Part shown: positions 22,655 to 34,690 of the stretch, piece after piece
Layout of the letters: each line of letters opens with the position of its first letter
How positions within the stretch are numbered: position 1 is the first letter of the stretch
Origin: Bursaphelenchus xylophilus
Taxonomy: Eukaryota > Nematoda > Chromadorea > Rhabditida > Aphelenchoididae
DNA length: 64,000 bases
Assembly (NCBI GenBank): GCA_904066235.2
Contig: CAJFCV020000004.1
Span: 11,222,001 to 11,286,000 of the forward strand
Direction of reading: 5' to 3'
Notes under the pieces: generated by a model
What the model saw: the letters and a program-made list of their open reading frames with translations, nothing else
What the model was told of the DNA's origin: nothing
Database searches by the model: none
Made by a program: the position numbers and the translations under genes

Positions 22655-24840
22655 CTAGTAAAGCCGAAGGTAGTCGGATTCGTTTGAATGGTTGGCACTT
22701 AATGCGACTGGCGGCTTTGGTCTAGGCCAATGGCTGGAATGTGAAGAAGAGACGGTTTCCAGACTCTGCGTCTTCGCTGGGGAGTCCGCCGGAGCAGTTG
22801 AGAGCATGGAGAAAACTGGAAAATAAATCATGAACAAAATTTATCAAACGCAGCTTTTTCGGGAATTGCAAGGCTTAGAACTTCTGAGAAAATTGTCTTG
22901 GAGTAAGATTCAACCTGTTTTTGGACAGCAATGACTGGAAGTAAAAATTGTACAACAAAATTTCCAATAATTTTTGTGACATTTCGTCCAGTTTATGGAA
23001 AAGCAGTAGATAATGGATTTTAAGCGAAAACTGATTGTCGGTAAAATCGGTTGGCGATCAGTCTTTCAGTAAGAATCAGTCGCCTACAAATCTCCAATAA
23101 TTTTTGTGACACTTCGTCAAGCTTTCGTAAAGGGATGTTTCCTTCGAAAAGTGGTTTGCAAGAAATCTTTGGACACTTTGTCAGACATCTAAATGGCTGG
23201 GAACATACGATTTCGACCAGAATACAGTCCTGTTTGAGCTTCCGAACAGATATTTCAACCAAAAAATAGAAAAAAAATGAAAATAAATCTTGTGACATTT
23301 TGTCAAAAGAAAGACATCCGGCAGATATACAATTTCAATCAATTTACGATTCTGCTTGAACTACTAAACAAAAATTTTGACAAGAAAACAACTAAAATTT
23401 TTCCAATAAATTTTGTGACATTTCGTCAAATCGCCGAAACGTCCGTCCATACCCTAAATTTCATTGCAACAACAAGCAAAACTCATTATTTCCTCAAGTT
23501 TTGACCTACCTGATCCCGGGAAAGCCGCATTTTTTCCATTCTCTTCATTCAGCCGACTCAACATTGTCCCATTGAAATATGTGAACTCAGGGGTTGGATA
23601 AACCGTTTGCACATCCAATTTTCGATCCGCCTCCTCTTTGGTAACCACACAGAATAAAAGACAGGACATGCAGCATAACATGCAGAGGCCGGAAAGGGCG
23701 GCTATCACCAGTATGGCACAGGTTATATTTACCTGAAAATCGGGTATGAAGAAAAAGAAATTGAAAGTTCGTAAAGAAGATTCTCAAGGTCGATATTGAG
23801 ATTTTTATCAGACTTGGCACAAAGTCACAAAAGGATAAGAGGATAGAAAAAAGTTTGGTTTTTAGACCGAGAATTTACAAGGGTCTCCAAGCCAGGTGTA
23901 AAGATTTTCTTGGTGTCGGGCCTGGTCAGCGTATCAATTCTTAAAAGCTTTACAATATTTTAACTTGCCAAAAAATCGAAATTTGTATATCGCGCGTTGC
24001 AGGAACAGCCGAGGATTTCAGAGATTACTTTCGAAGAGAAAAAGCACGAAAAGATGGATTGAAAAAAAAAACACTTTTGGCCATATCTTTGCCAGTTTCG
24101 GGTGGCAAAAATTGATTTTTTTGTGGAAATATTATTTTCTACAGTAGAAAAAACGTGTGAAAATTTATGGATGCCAAAATTCCCAAAAAACTTGACATTT
24201 TTCCAACTTTTGGCCTAAAAAATGGCATTCTCTGCAATGCGCGAGCAAAGAAAATCTCATGTGCTTCAGAAAAAATAGCTTTCATTTTATGCTGTCTTAT
24301 TGAAAATCCGAACGTCACACCTTTATCTAAAAGCACCCTAACATATTCCCTTGACTTTATCGATCTCTTTTATATAATACGTTTTTTCAAACCAAAAAAA
24401 TTGCAAAAAGGTTGCACGTCGAACTGTGGAGTCCGGTGACCGGAATAGACTCTTCGCTATCGGTTTTTTACACTTAGTCTTGATTTCGCAGAGAAAGAGA
24501 GAAAAAACACACGCAAAAACGTACTCTCTCGCCCCAAAAATTCCCCATTTCTTCTCCGACCAAAAGTTTTTTCGCGTCTTTTTTGGCGAATTGCAAATCC
24601 GTTCACCGGACCGTTTTAGCTTATCTCATTTTGACGTGGGTTGTCCCAACCCCGAACCCACCCTGACTTACATTACTGATAGCATTTCCATTCCAGACAA
24701 CCAAACACACGCCGATAATCAGCAAATTGACGATCAGGATCAGTGCAAACACCTGCACACGCCGGTCCTCTTCCTTGGGATCGGGCGGTTTTCGGAGGAA
24801 GTTGAGCATCCTTCTGTTTTCTTTTTCATCCACGCATCCC
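22655..24840 (-). CDS. Two-helix membrane protein, unrecognised family, three exons
   Basis: Exons in gene order: 24672-24840 (5' limit uncertain), 23510-23732, 22655-22815 with stop TAG. Donors GTAAGT and GTAGGT, acceptors TTTTCAG and TTTTCCAG, phases consistent. The product is ~180 residues: a charged N-terminus with NFLRKPPDPKEEDRR, a first hydrophobic helix (VFALILIVNLLIIGVCLVVW), a short NAISNVNITC loop with possible N-glycosylation, a second Cys-rich helix (SGLCMLCCMSCLLFCVV), then a ~95-residue Ser/Pro-rich tail ending DYLRLY. That implies both ends are cytoplasmic. No ATG opens exon 1: upstream of the first in-frame Met (RRMLNF) the frame runs into a TTTTAG acceptor, so an upstream exon or SL trans-splicing is likely. 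It converges on the GPCR with a ~400 bp gap. I recognise no family or function. Confidence 0.65.
22968..23440. repeat. Degenerate ~120 bp tandem repeat in an intron
   Basis: The phrase CCAATAATTTTTGTGACATTTCGTC recurs with variations near 22,968, 23,093, 23,285 and 23,403, plus a weaker ACACTTTGTCAGACATC near 23,173. Spacing is close to 120-125 bp between neighbours. It fills most of intron 2 of the minus-strand gene. Confidence 0.65.
24414..24639. repeat. R3 element in an intron
   Basis: GCACGTCGAACTGTGGAGTCC, GGTGACCGGAATAGAC, and the right end CACCGGACCGTTTTAGCTTATCTC...TTGACGTG. It ends ~30 bp from the exon 1 donor at 24,671. Confidence 0.75.
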
Positions 24841-25059
24841 TAAAATAATCGAAGGGTAAACGGAGCAACATTTCCGTAACGCGCAACGAGCACTCGACCC
24901 TAAAACGGGATGAACATCCGCTGCGAAATTGATGAGAAGGGGAGGAGTAAAATACGGGTAACAAAGTAAAACAAAAAATGGAAGCGTGGTGCTCGGAGTT
25001 CGGGACACTTCTTCCAAGATATATACAGATATATTATATATATACTTTCGTAAAGTTAA

Positions 25060-25170
25060 GTGATTTTCGCGACATGCACTGTGTGTAAAAAAATTTAGTG
25101 TGAAGGCTCTCTGGGCTGTCGCTCGCCCTGACTTTTTATGCACAGTGCATGTCGCCAAAATCACTCCACC
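25060..25170. repeat. Isolated unit of the TGCACTGTGC satellite
   Basis: GCGACATGCACTGTGTGTAAAAAAA, GGGCTGTCGCTCG and an inverse GCACAGTGCATGTCGC: a short palindromic relative of the array at 1.8-3.8 kb. Another is at ~59,600-59,715. Confidence 0.7.
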
Positions 25171-25527
25171 GACTTTACGGATTGGCTTGTACAGGGGGTA
25201 CTAATTTTGTGGCTTGAATTGGTTATAACTTCTTTAATTTTGGGCCAAATTTTAAAATTCCTTTGAAAAAAATATGACCAAATATTAAAAAATAGGGCCA
25301 AATGGAAAATATTCTACCAAGAAGAAAAATATGGCCAAGACAAATAAACGTGCCCTAATTGAAAGGAATATTTGGCCATACAAAAAAATGCGTCCAGATC
25401 TTATAAAATGTGGCCGAAATGGAAAATATCCTGTTTTCCAAGCAAGGTCAAACATTGTTTTCTTATTTGAAAAACCTCTCTCTTCTCATGAGAAAAAGAT
25501 ATGGCCATCAGAAATCGAAAAGATATG

Positions 25528-25745
25528 ACCATCCGAGTTGTTGTCTCGAAGCCTATTATCAGTTCCTTTTTGTAATTGTCGGCGATGCCTGCCAGACCTT
25601 CGGCTGGCGGAATAAAGTGCTTGCTAAACTTGTCCAGCAGGACGACGTCTCAGCCCAGTCTAGACAGCAAGATTTGTGGAAGATTCGAGCGTTGAACTTT
25701 CTGCCCTTCCGAGATAATAAACAAGGTTTCCGGAGGCGGCACCAT
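25528..25745 (-). pseudogene. Coding-like fragment with an in-frame TGA
   Basis: From ATG at 25,745 the minus strand reads 31 codons (MVPPPETLFIISEGQ...ILLSRLG), meets TGA at 25,650-25,652, and continues in the same frame with equally protein-like sequence (DVVLLDKFSKHFIPPAEG, then NYKKELIIGFETT). Both sides have balanced composition unlike the surrounding AT-rich words. The simplest reading is a decayed exon in which CGA became TGA. I do not recognise the family. A 159-codon ORF overlaps on the other strand and seems less protein-like. Confidence 0.35.
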
Positions 25746-25874
25746 CTTGAAAATGTCTATAAAATTAATAATTTTGATAGGCGAAATTTCGATACAAATC
25801 TACGAACTTGTGAGGCCCAAATAAGGAGGAAAACGCTGTGGTTAACCTTTGAAAATTTCATTAGATATACATAC

Positions 25875-26125
25875 ACAGTTGGGACCTGATCCAGTGCCAA
25901 AGAACGTACCATTTTGCATCCAGGAAGCATCAAAAAATGTGGCAAAATACCTCCCTCTCCAAGTGAAAAAACCCAGATTTCAAAAACGCGCCAGTGAGGA
26001 AAAAGGACGCGCCCTTCAAAAAGAATTTTTTTCACTTGGAGAGGGGAACATTTTGCCACATTTTTGATGCTTCCCGGATGCAAAATGGTACGTTTTTTGC
26101 AACTGGATCAGGTCCCTCACTGTAT
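25875..26125. repeat. R2 MITE
   Basis: ACAGTTGGGACCTGATCCAG to CTGGATCAGGTCCCTCACTGTA, both arms complete. Confidence 0.85.
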
Positions 26126-26152
26126 TATGATACGTTCCAATTACATAGAATA

Positions 26153-26294
26153 ATCAATCTGTCGGGAAAATAATGTGGATTTGTCGAGCATTGGAAACTA
26201 TCCTCGACGTCTCTCTGGAAATTTTATATTCGATTACGGTGAGGCGAGAAATTTCGCTGCAACAAATCCATATTATTTTCCCGACAGAATGATA
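26153..26294. repeat. R1 MITE, 'GTGGATTTG' subfamily
   Basis: AATCTGTCGGGAAAATAATGTGGATTTG to CAAATCCATATTATTTTCCCGACAGAATGATA; lies 27 bp from the R2 copy. Confidence 0.8.
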
Positions 26295-26675
26295 CCCCAA
26301 CATCGGAAGGTTACCGAGACCACCCCTTGCGAACGTCAAAGCCCTAGCCGTTTCGCCCCGGCCTTTTGGGAATTTCAGACGCTATACGGTTCGTTAGCCC
26401 CGCAAAGTTATGGTGGATCCGCGAGTCATAAATAATTCGTCTAATTCGTTTCAAACAAAAATAGCCCGCAAGTAGGCCGCTTGCATACAAAAATGAAGCG
26501 AAAACAAGTTCAGAATTACTTTTTTGTTCTTTACACCCAAAATTACCGTAGGAAATTAACTCAAACCAGAAAAAATCTTTTCGAATTTTCTGCAGAAACC
26601 CGCTAACTTTGGTGTGTCACTGTAAAGTGCAGAAGGGTTTAATATGGCCAACGCATCGCGCAAAAAAAGGCAAAA

Positions 26676-26830
26676 TATCTGTTTGTCGGGAAAATAGTGA
26701 GCAAATCGCTTCGCCGATTGCATCGCTGAGGTGAAAAGAAATTTGACTTTGCCACGATACAATTAATTTTCTCGGCGGCGATACGATTTTCGATCCGATA
26801 GAGTGGTCATTATTTTCCCGACAGACTGAC
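26676..26830. repeat. R1 MITE
   Basis: ATCTGTTTGTCGGGAAAATAGTG to GGTCATTATTTTCCCGACAGACTGACA. Confidence 0.75.
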
Positions 26831-27035
26831 ATTAGCCACTGAAAAGTCACTAAAATTTTACCTTATTGCCGAGTAAGCCTTTACCAGAGTGCTCAATTTT
26901 GAAAAGATACGCTATCAGATTAGAAATGGCTCCCAGGCCAGTCCAAAGCAAATTTGAAACAGGCCACCCCAGTAAATTGGGCTTACCGAACAATAAAATA
27001 CAATTTTTTGGAGTCTTTCGGTAGCTAATATTATA

Positions 27036-27121
27036 TCATCTGTCGAAAAAATAATGAGCAAAATGTTGCATGGAAAATCGCATCGCCGCCGAGAAAATTA
27101 ATGGTGTCGCAGCAAAATCAA
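27036..27121. repeat. Left half of an R1 MITE
   Basis: ATCTGTCGAAAAAATAATGAGC and the core ATCGCCGCCGAGAAAATTAATG; the right half is missing. Confidence 0.6.
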
Positions 27122-27773
27122 GAGAGAAGAAAACGTTTTCGGCGCGTCTTTGCCCTAAAAATATTTTTTGTGGAAACATTACCGTCTACAAAGGTCTGAA
27201 ACCTCTTTTCAGGCCAAGTTCTCTTCACATGAAGAACGCTTTCCTACAAGAAATGAAGCAAAACAAGTTTAAAGCTATACTCCGCGTACAATGTTTTGAC
27301 CCCCCTCCTAACTCGGTCCAAAGTGTACTAATTCGGACCAAATTTGGCATGTGGTATACTCACAGGCTAGTAACAAAAAATAACATAGCAGGACATACCT
27401 TATAGTTGAATTTCAAAATCTATGGGCAATTTTCAAAAATCACCTTAAAAAATCGAGGAAAAAGTTTTGACCCCCCTTAAAAAAAAGTTAGATATCGCCA
27501 GCGGATGCCACGCAAACCTATTGTAATCGACGTCGCATACCTGAATACAGGTTAATAAATGGTTTTCCGTTGAATGCTTCGTTGCATTTGAGGATTCAAC
27601 GCGTTAAACCGTTTTTGATGTAGAGGTGCCCAAAATGGTAAAAATCTTGCCCTAGCGTTTTCCAAGAGCTCTAAATTGGGTTTATATTTTGTGATTTAGA
27701 CCTGTATTTACCTTCTCCTTTAGATAAAAGTGCATGGCGGCCTGGGAGCGTAGATTCGGCAGATACCCTCTTG

Positions 27774-28226
27774 TCATGCCCAGCCTTGTTGAGCCATTTG
27801 CTCTTTGACTAAAGGTCGAGATGTGGTCGTTAGGTCCTCAATGTAATCCTGAGACTCATATTTACTCTCAGTAATGTAAAATGTTTTGATTTGACACGTT
27901 TTGTAATGGGTTTCATTCACCTTAATCTTAAGTTTGCCGTTACTGTAGATGACCCCGAGTACGATGACATCCCCACCTCCCATTTGGCGTTTCATACGTC
28001 TCAAATGAGTATGGTGGGTGCTGTAGCGTCTTAAATTACCTGGTCCATCAAATGAAAGCCGTTTTTGGTGGCTAAAAATCCATTTGAAAAACGCTGGTTT
28101 TTCGTTAAGGCGCAGATCGGCGAAGTTGCGCCTGCAAACCATACGAGACCGTGTCAGCGGGAGTTTATTCTTTGTTTGAGAGTAAATAGGAGTCTCAGGA
28201 TTACATTGAGGACCTAACGACCACAT
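27774..28226 (-). pseudogene. Transposase fragment in foldback copy B
   Basis: 150-codon ORF whose core is nearly identical to the ORF in copy A, with the same IFSHQKRLSFDGP segment (His in place of the first catalytic Asp) and GGGDVIVLGVIYSNGK. It reads further into the arm at its C-terminal end than in copy A. Presumed inactive. Confidence 0.65.
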
Positions 28227-28567
28227 CTCGACCTTGAGTCAAAGAGCAAATGGTTCACCAAGGCTGGGCATGACAAGAGGGTATCTGCCGAATCTACACT
28301 CCCAGGCCACCATGCACTTTTATCGAAAGGAGAAGGTAAATACAGGTCTAAATCACAAAATATAAACCCAATTTAGAGCTCTTGGAAAACGCTAGGGCAA
28401 GATTTTTACCATTTTGGGCACCTCTACATCAAAAACGGTTTAACGCGTTGAATCCTCAAATGCAACGAAGCATTCAACGGAAAACCATTTATTAACCTGT
28501 ATTCAGGTATGGGACGTCGATTACAATAGGTTTGCGTGGCATCCGCTGGCGATATCTAACTTTTTTT

Positions 28568-29394
28568 GGGAAAATGTTTTTCGCATAGAAATAAAAATGC
28601 TTTTTCTTAGAAAACTTATTTTTAGAAAAAATGATTTTTTTCATAGAAAAAAACATTTTTATTTTAGAAAAGAATGGTTTTTCCTTAGAAAGTGCAATTT
28701 TTAGTAAATTTGTTTATAATAATAACAAAAATTGATTTTAAACAGTAAGAAGTAGTGAATTTTGTTAAGTAGTAGGGTAAAATAGTAAGAGTAGTAACTT
28801 TTTGGGTGAATATTGGGGACTGGGGTATTCGATGGTGCTGATTTCGAAAACATAGTTTGTTTTTTGTGATTTTGACTTTTTCTTAAGTAGTACAGTAAGT
28901 TAGTAACAATTTGTATTGTTTATGCCTCAACGTCGATTGAAATCGATTTCTTGCTCCTACTTGGGTTAACCCTTGTATATCTTTAGACAAATTCCGACGA
29001 ACCAGAAAGAATATTCAATTAAACAATTCAACAATTAATAAAAAATTCAAAATTTCTACTAACTTACAGTACTACTTAAGAAAAAGTCAAAATCACAAAA
29101 AACAAACTATGTTTTCGAAATCAGCACCATCGAATACCCCAGTCCCCAATATTCACCCAAAAAGTTACTACTCTTACTATTTTACCCTACTACTTAACAA
29201 AATTCACTACTTGTTACTGTTTAAAATCAATTTTTGTTATTATTATAAACAAATTTACTAAAAATTGCACTTTCTAAGGAAAAACCATTCTTTTCTAAAA
29301 TAAAAATGTTTTTTTCTATGAAAAAAATCATTTTTTCTAAAAATAAGTTTTCTAACAAAAAGCATTTTTATTTCTATGTAAAAAACATAGACCC
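28568..29394. mobile_element. MULE-like foldback element with 9-bp TSD, nested
   Basis: 827 bp element running from GGGAAAATGTTTTTC to the inverse, ...CATAGACCC, with arms of ~365 bp around a short unique loop. An exact 9-bp duplication, ACTTTTTTT, flanks it (28,559-28,567 and 29,395-29,403). GGG...CCC ends, long arms and a 9-bp duplication suggest the Mutator superfamily. The phrase GATGGTGCTGATTTCGAAAA is shared with the element at 38,467. No ORF. Confidence 0.8.
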
Positions 29395-30589
29395 ACTTTT
29401 TTTTAAAGGGGGTCAAAACTTTTTCCTCGATTTTTTAAGGTGATTTTTGAAAATTGCCCATAGATTTTGAAATTCAACTATAAGGTATGTCCTGCTATGT
29501 TATTTTTTGTTACTAGCCTGTGAGTATACTACATGCCAAATTTGGTCCGAATTAGTACACTTTGGACCGAGTTAGGAGGGGGGTCAAAACATTGTACGCG
29601 GAGTATACATTTTTGTAGTTTACACTCAAAACTACTGTACGAAATTAACTTTTGCAACAAGAAATCTTTTCAAATTTGAAGCCCCTAATTCCCCTTCGCA
29701 GGCGCTTCCTTTGCATGCAACTCCCTTCGAATTTTGCCGCTCCTTTTGTTAAAAATTAACGAACAACCTTAAAGCCAAGGCCGAGACGGTTAATTCGTGG
29801 CGCGCTCTCCGCGAATGGAGCCCCGAAAATCCGAGAATGCAGCTTGCGAAAATTCAGCCCCTCCAAAAAAAGAGTGAGTGTGTTTCGAAGCGCTTAGGGC
29901 GCAACAGCTGGCCGGTGGCAACTTAAGGCGGCCCCTCGCTTTTTACGTCCTCATGGGAGAAAGTTTTGCGCGCAAATCGCCTCAAAAGATCAAAGGGACT
30001 CTGGGGCGTTTCGTTTTTCGCAAAAACCCGAAATTTACGTTTCGCGAGGACACTGAAAAATTTTTGAGGGATTTGTTTTTGGGAAAAGGTTTTGGAAAGT
30101 TTCGAGGAAGGATTCAAAAAATGAAAACACATAAATAGCCAAAAACTCTACTATCGGCTCGGTGAGCGATTTGGGTATATTGAAGCAGATAATATACCTT
30201 TTCCGCCAAGAAAGCAGCCCGGTCAAGAAATTTGTTGTAATTAACATTAACCTCATGCACAAGGTACGAAATGGCTTGCAGAAGCACTAAATACCTCCAT
30301 ATAGAAATGGCTGTAATACACTTCCAAATACAATAAGGGACACTAGCAAATCATGGAAATTTTTGACCTATAGCGGTGCGTAAGCTACTTCAAAATCTGA
30401 GCCAAATCGGTCAAAAAACGACAGTGGTAGATAACCTTTTCAAACGACCAAAATTTTCCTCTGGCCTATACCGCTCGGTCAATCATAAGCTCTTTCAAAT
30501 TACGTATTTCTTACCAAAATCTAGAAATCGAGAAAGGTCTAGGGACACTTTTGAAACCGAGTACAGTATGGTGACCGTGCGGACCCCTT

Positions 30590-30765
30590 ATATGATCGAC
30601 ACTGCGTGTGGGTTGCCGAGAGGCCCGGGGAGACAACCACACGATAAGACGAGAAGCTCGAGTTCAAGTGATTTATTGAGTGAAAAGCGGCCCTTATATA
30701 GGGAAATCCCACGTAGGAAAGTACAATCAAATTTGAATAATAAATGATGATTTCCGTGGGAATTT
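30590..30765. repeat. Repeat shared with the satellite's left flank
   Basis: GTTGCCGAGAGGCCCGGGG, AGTGATTTATTGAGTGAAAAG, ATCCCACGTAGGAAAGTACAATC. The same phrases in the same order occur at ~1,915-2,045 beside the tandem array. Confidence 0.7.
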
Positions 30766-30834
30766 GGGCATGAAGTTCGGTCGTTCCGCCTCACATAGAC
30801 ATGTCGAGACTTTGGCCCGCCTGTCAGACTCTTT

Positions 30835-31053
30835 TAGGCTGTCGTGAAAATAATGAGCACTCTGTAGCGGCAAAAATCGCGTCACCGCCGAAAAAATGAA
30901 TTGTCTCGCAGCAAGATCAAATGGCTTTTCTTTTGAGCGACAAGAACGGCACAAGACAGACCAAAAACAAGGGATCTCCAAGTGCAACGCTTAGATTTTC
31001 TTTAAGTTTTTTAACGCATACGTAGAGTTCATTATTTTTCCGACAGACTGAAA
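30835..31053. repeat. R1 MITE interrupted by R4-like sequence
   Basis: The left part GGCTGTCGTGAAAATAATGAGCAC plus core runs to ~30,950; R4-like AAGTGCAACGCTTAGATTTTC intervenes; the right end ATTATTTTTCCGACAGACTG follows at ~31,028. Confidence 0.55.
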
Positions 31054-31687
31054 ATATGGGATATGTAAAGAATATGAAGATTTAAAGAAAATTTCAGCGT
31101 CGCAACGTCAGCAGTGCACTTGTCAATGCGAAAGAATATCTTCCTCGCCCTCTACTAGTCCCTAAAAAACTTGAACTGCTCTAAAAATAGCTGTTTCTCC
31201 AAGTAAGACAACAAATTTTAATGTCTTCGGCATCTGTTTTCAATCACTTTAGCGCTTCCTCCATTCCTCAACCAGCCAAAAACACACGTAAACCCAAAAA
31301 AAAACAAGTAAATAAACTAGAGACCTCTAAACATTTGGGTTTGATTATTTGAGACAATCGCCCACAGAAACTGGTCAACAATCGCGCGCAGAGCGGCGTG
31401 TGTGTTTGTTTACACGCGCGCAACACTCGGATATTGTGTTAATAGATCGTCTGTAACGTTGCGGGGAGACAAGGGGTTTCGACCGCCGCTGAACAAGTGC
31501 GTTCCTTTTGGCGCACAAGGAACTGGAAAACAATAGGGGCGAATTAATTAATACCGCAGGGAAGAGGAGGGATATTAATGGAAGGATCAGTGTTTGCATA
31601 ATCTTATTGGTCATGAAGTGTTGTAATGGAGAAGAGGCAGTAAAAATTAGGATAATGGGATGGATTATGGAAGAAAATGAAAAATAG

Positions 31688-31833
31688 CAGTCTGTCGGGA
31701 AAATAATGAGCGCTCGGTCGCATCAAAAATCGCATAGAAAAAAATGTTTTGCGAAAAAATCGAATTGCTTTTCACTTTAGCGACACGATCGGCACAACGA
31801 CATTGGGCCCATTATTTTCCCGACGGACTGATA
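31688..31833. repeat. R1 MITE, 'AGCGC' subfamily
   Basis: CAGTCTGTCGGGAAAATAATGAGCGC to GGGCCCATTATTTTCCCGACGGACTGATA. Confidence 0.8.
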
Positions 31834-32371
31834 TTTAACAAATTTTGTGAAAACATTTCAATCTACCATAGAAATAGGTCTGAAACTCTTCATAAAAATG
31901 AAAAATTTTCCACCTCTCGACCTAAAAATCTCGGTTTTTTATGCAAAGCGCGAGCTAAAAATCTCGTAAATATCATTAAAAAACTCTAAATTTGTACCAA
32001 GTTTCACCAAGATCTGAGCACTTGGAGGACTTGTAAAATAAGAAAACGCTCGCTGCCATTGTTTTTTCTCGGTATTTTGACCACTGACCTTGCCATCTGA
32101 CGCCTTCGAAATGGCCTTCAAACCGGGGTAAAAACGCCTAAAAATTTTTGCGAACAGGCGTTTGATGCCATTAAAAATGGAAAATAAATTACCGATTTCC
32201 ACCATATTTACAGTAAATTCTACTCCAGGTGTTTGAGAAATACGTATCAGCCTGCAGGGAACATAATGAGCGCAATGTCGCTCATAAAGCCTTTATCTTC
32301 CGAATTTTGCGTGAATCTCATCGACACTCGTTGATTACCTCGGCTGTGCATTTTCCACACTGTACACGTAC

Positions 32372-32513
32372 TATCAGCCTGTCGGAAAAATAATGAACAT
32401 CGCTGAAGTGAAAATTTGACTTGTTGAAAATTTGACGCGGCACGATTCTTTTTCTCGGCGGCGACGCGATTTTCGATGTGACAGAGTCCACATTATTTTC
32501 CCGACAAATTGAT
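32372..32513. repeat. R1 MITE
   Basis: TATCAGCCTGTCGGAAAAATAATG to CCACATTATTTTCCCGACAAATTGATA. Confidence 0.75.
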
Positions 32514-32976
32514 ACTTTGGTGACTATCAAGTGCAAATATCATAAAACTGCATCAAAGTCATATGAAACTCCTATAAAAAATCGCCCTCAAATATGCGAG
32601 CCTCACCCCGCTCTTCCCGGTGAAACATCCGAATCAAGATGGTCGTTGAGCCGTGTTTCGTAATGCAAAGCGAATCTTTTTCGCATAAAAATCCGACCAT
32701 ATGTCGTAAAGTCGTCGCAAAACTGATTTCTGACTTGTTTTGCAAATTAAAAGAACAATCAAGAAAAGGAAAAGTGAGGTAAGCCTATTAGAGGTGAGCG
32801 GTAAATAAGCAAAAAAGTGAGTTTATTGGGAGGAAATAATTGGATTAATTGGCCAGGTTAGAAAACACTGTTCTATATATAATTATATTATATAAGGGAA
32901 GCGCCCAAAGTGCGACGCTCTGATTCTGGTGAAACTTGGCACAAATTGAGATCGGTTTTTTCTCAAGATATATGCT

Positions 32977-33223
32977 ACAGTGGGACCTGATCCAGCGGCA
33001 AAAAAGTACCATTTTCCATCCGAGAAGTATCAAAAATGTGGCAAAATACCTCCCTCTCCAAGTGAAAAAACTCCGATTTCAAAAGCCCGCTCTTTTTGTG
33101 AGGAAAAGGCACCCTGCAAAACGAAGTTTTTTCACTTGGAAGGGAGGCATTTTGCTACATTTTTTACACTTCCCGGATGCAAAATTATACGTTTTTTGCC
33201 ACTGGATCAGGTTCTTCATTGTA
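32977..33223. repeat. R2 MITE
   Basis: TACAGTGGGACCTGATCCAG to CTGGATCAGGTTCTTCATTGTA. Confidence 0.8.
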
Positions 33224-33340
33224 ACTCCTGGCTGTGGCATGGCAGAACCAACCGAGATTTCGGAAAAAATTGCTACTTTTTTAAAGGCGAATTTTGGCAT
33301 GAATATTTTGTTCAAAAAAGATGCGTTTTTCTCGGTTCTG

Positions 33341-34564
33341 GGGCCTGTTTCACGAACGCAAAATAAAGAAAATAGAAATATGAGTGAGCGAGGGAACAGA
33401 GGAAATGCATGCGAAACGGGAGAGACGGCAGGAAAATGAGGATTGCGCCAATTCTCAATTGGAGTGACTTTTTACGTCCAAAATTACGGGTTGGCGGTAG
33501 TATTTGAGCCATAACTTTCCTCTACTTGGGCCTACAAGCACCCTCCAAAAATTCAAATAATGCTGAGACTTCGGGCTATGTAGATCTATAAAAATTTTTG
33601 CTCTACCGCCAATGACAAAGTTACCATAGGCGTTGTAGTGTTGAATTCTTCTACTTTATAACGCTAAAAGGCCTTTTTTCGCGTTAATTGAAACAGTAAA
33701 AAATTCTAATTTATGTCAGTCGATAGACAATTTAATTCTCTACAAAAAATTTTTAGAGGGCCAACTGTAAGTCATTTTTTGACTGAGTAATAACTGATTT
33801 ACTTTGACAATCCCTCGATTTTCATCACAAAAAATCTTTCGAAAGAGCCCTCAAATCAAAAGAAGAGAGAAATTTTACGGTAAAAAATGGGATGCGGCTG
33901 GACAAAATCACCCATAACTTTATCAGTTGGCGAGATATAGACGCCCCTCTAAAAAAATGAGGTAGCCAAGACAATTTTCTTTACAATTATATAAAATTTT
34001 ATACTAATATTTTATTATTTGGAACAAAAACCTATTTTTATTCTGAAAAAATGGAAAAATGTTGCAAACTGCTGCACTACTATAAATTTGTTCGTGCCGT
34101 AGATCTCCAAACATCCTAAAAAATTGCATTACTGTAAACCGCGGACTCAGGTCTACATGATTTTTTTTAAATGGTGTCGATCCGACAATTTTGGACGATG
34201 TTATGAGGGAATTAAGCTAGAATTGCAAAAATTTTATAGAAAATAGAAATATGCGCATTACTACTGCAATTTTCGAGCGAGTTTTTGCAACAATGCAACG
34301 AAACTTGCACACATGACAGTCCAAACAGTTAGCATTATTCGAAATTTTGAAGGGTGATTCTACGCCCATGGAGGGAAAAGTTATGGCCGAAACACTGCCG
34401 CCAACCCTGATTTTGGACGTAAAAAGTCACTCCGATTGAGAAGTGGCGAAATCCTCATTTTTCTGCCGTCTCTCCCGTTTCGCATGCATTTCCTCTGTTC
34501 CCTCGCTCACTCATATTTCTATTTTCTTTAGAAATATGAGTTTTTGCGTTCGTGAAACAGGCCC
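33341..34564. mobile_element. Foldback element with GGGCCTGTTTCACGAA ends
   Basis: 1,224 bp, starting GGGCCTGTTTCACGAACGC and ending as its inverse. Arms are ~200 bp and share AATATGAGTGAGCGAGGGAAC and AGTGACTTTTTACGTCCAAAA. The ~800 bp middle has no recognisable ORF. I see no clear target duplication, so the superfamily is undecided. Confidence 0.78.
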
Positions 34565-34690
34565 CTGTACATAAAAAAGACCGTAATGAATGGGTTCATC
34601 CCTATTTCTATCGTAGAGTATAAGAAAGTGGGAATGATATGGCCAAAGGGTGCCTTTATTTGACCACTCTCCGCGTCTCCTCTTTTCTTC

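Larger units (their letters stand above)
27276..29607. mobile_element. Tc1/mariner-like foldback element, copy B, disrupted
   Basis: Same family as 6,701-8,196, inserted in the opposite orientation: TATACTCCGCGTACAATG at the left, the inverse at 29,607. It is 2,332 bp because a second foldback element (28,568-29,394, with its 9-bp duplication) interrupts one arm. Removing that and one duplication leaves ~1,496 bp, the size of copy A. Confidence 0.88.

Noticed and set aside
25650..25652. Selenocysteine codon
   Set aside because: A single TGA in an unidentified fragment with no visible SECIS-like stem; decay of a CGA codon is simpler.
25410..25889. 159-codon plus-strand ORF
   Set aside because: Overlaps an R2 MITE edge and AT-rich ATATGGCCA words; the opposite strand reads more like protein.
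31939..32205. 88-codon minus-strand ORF
   Set aside because: Its C-terminal part is the R4 terminal repeat read as protein.
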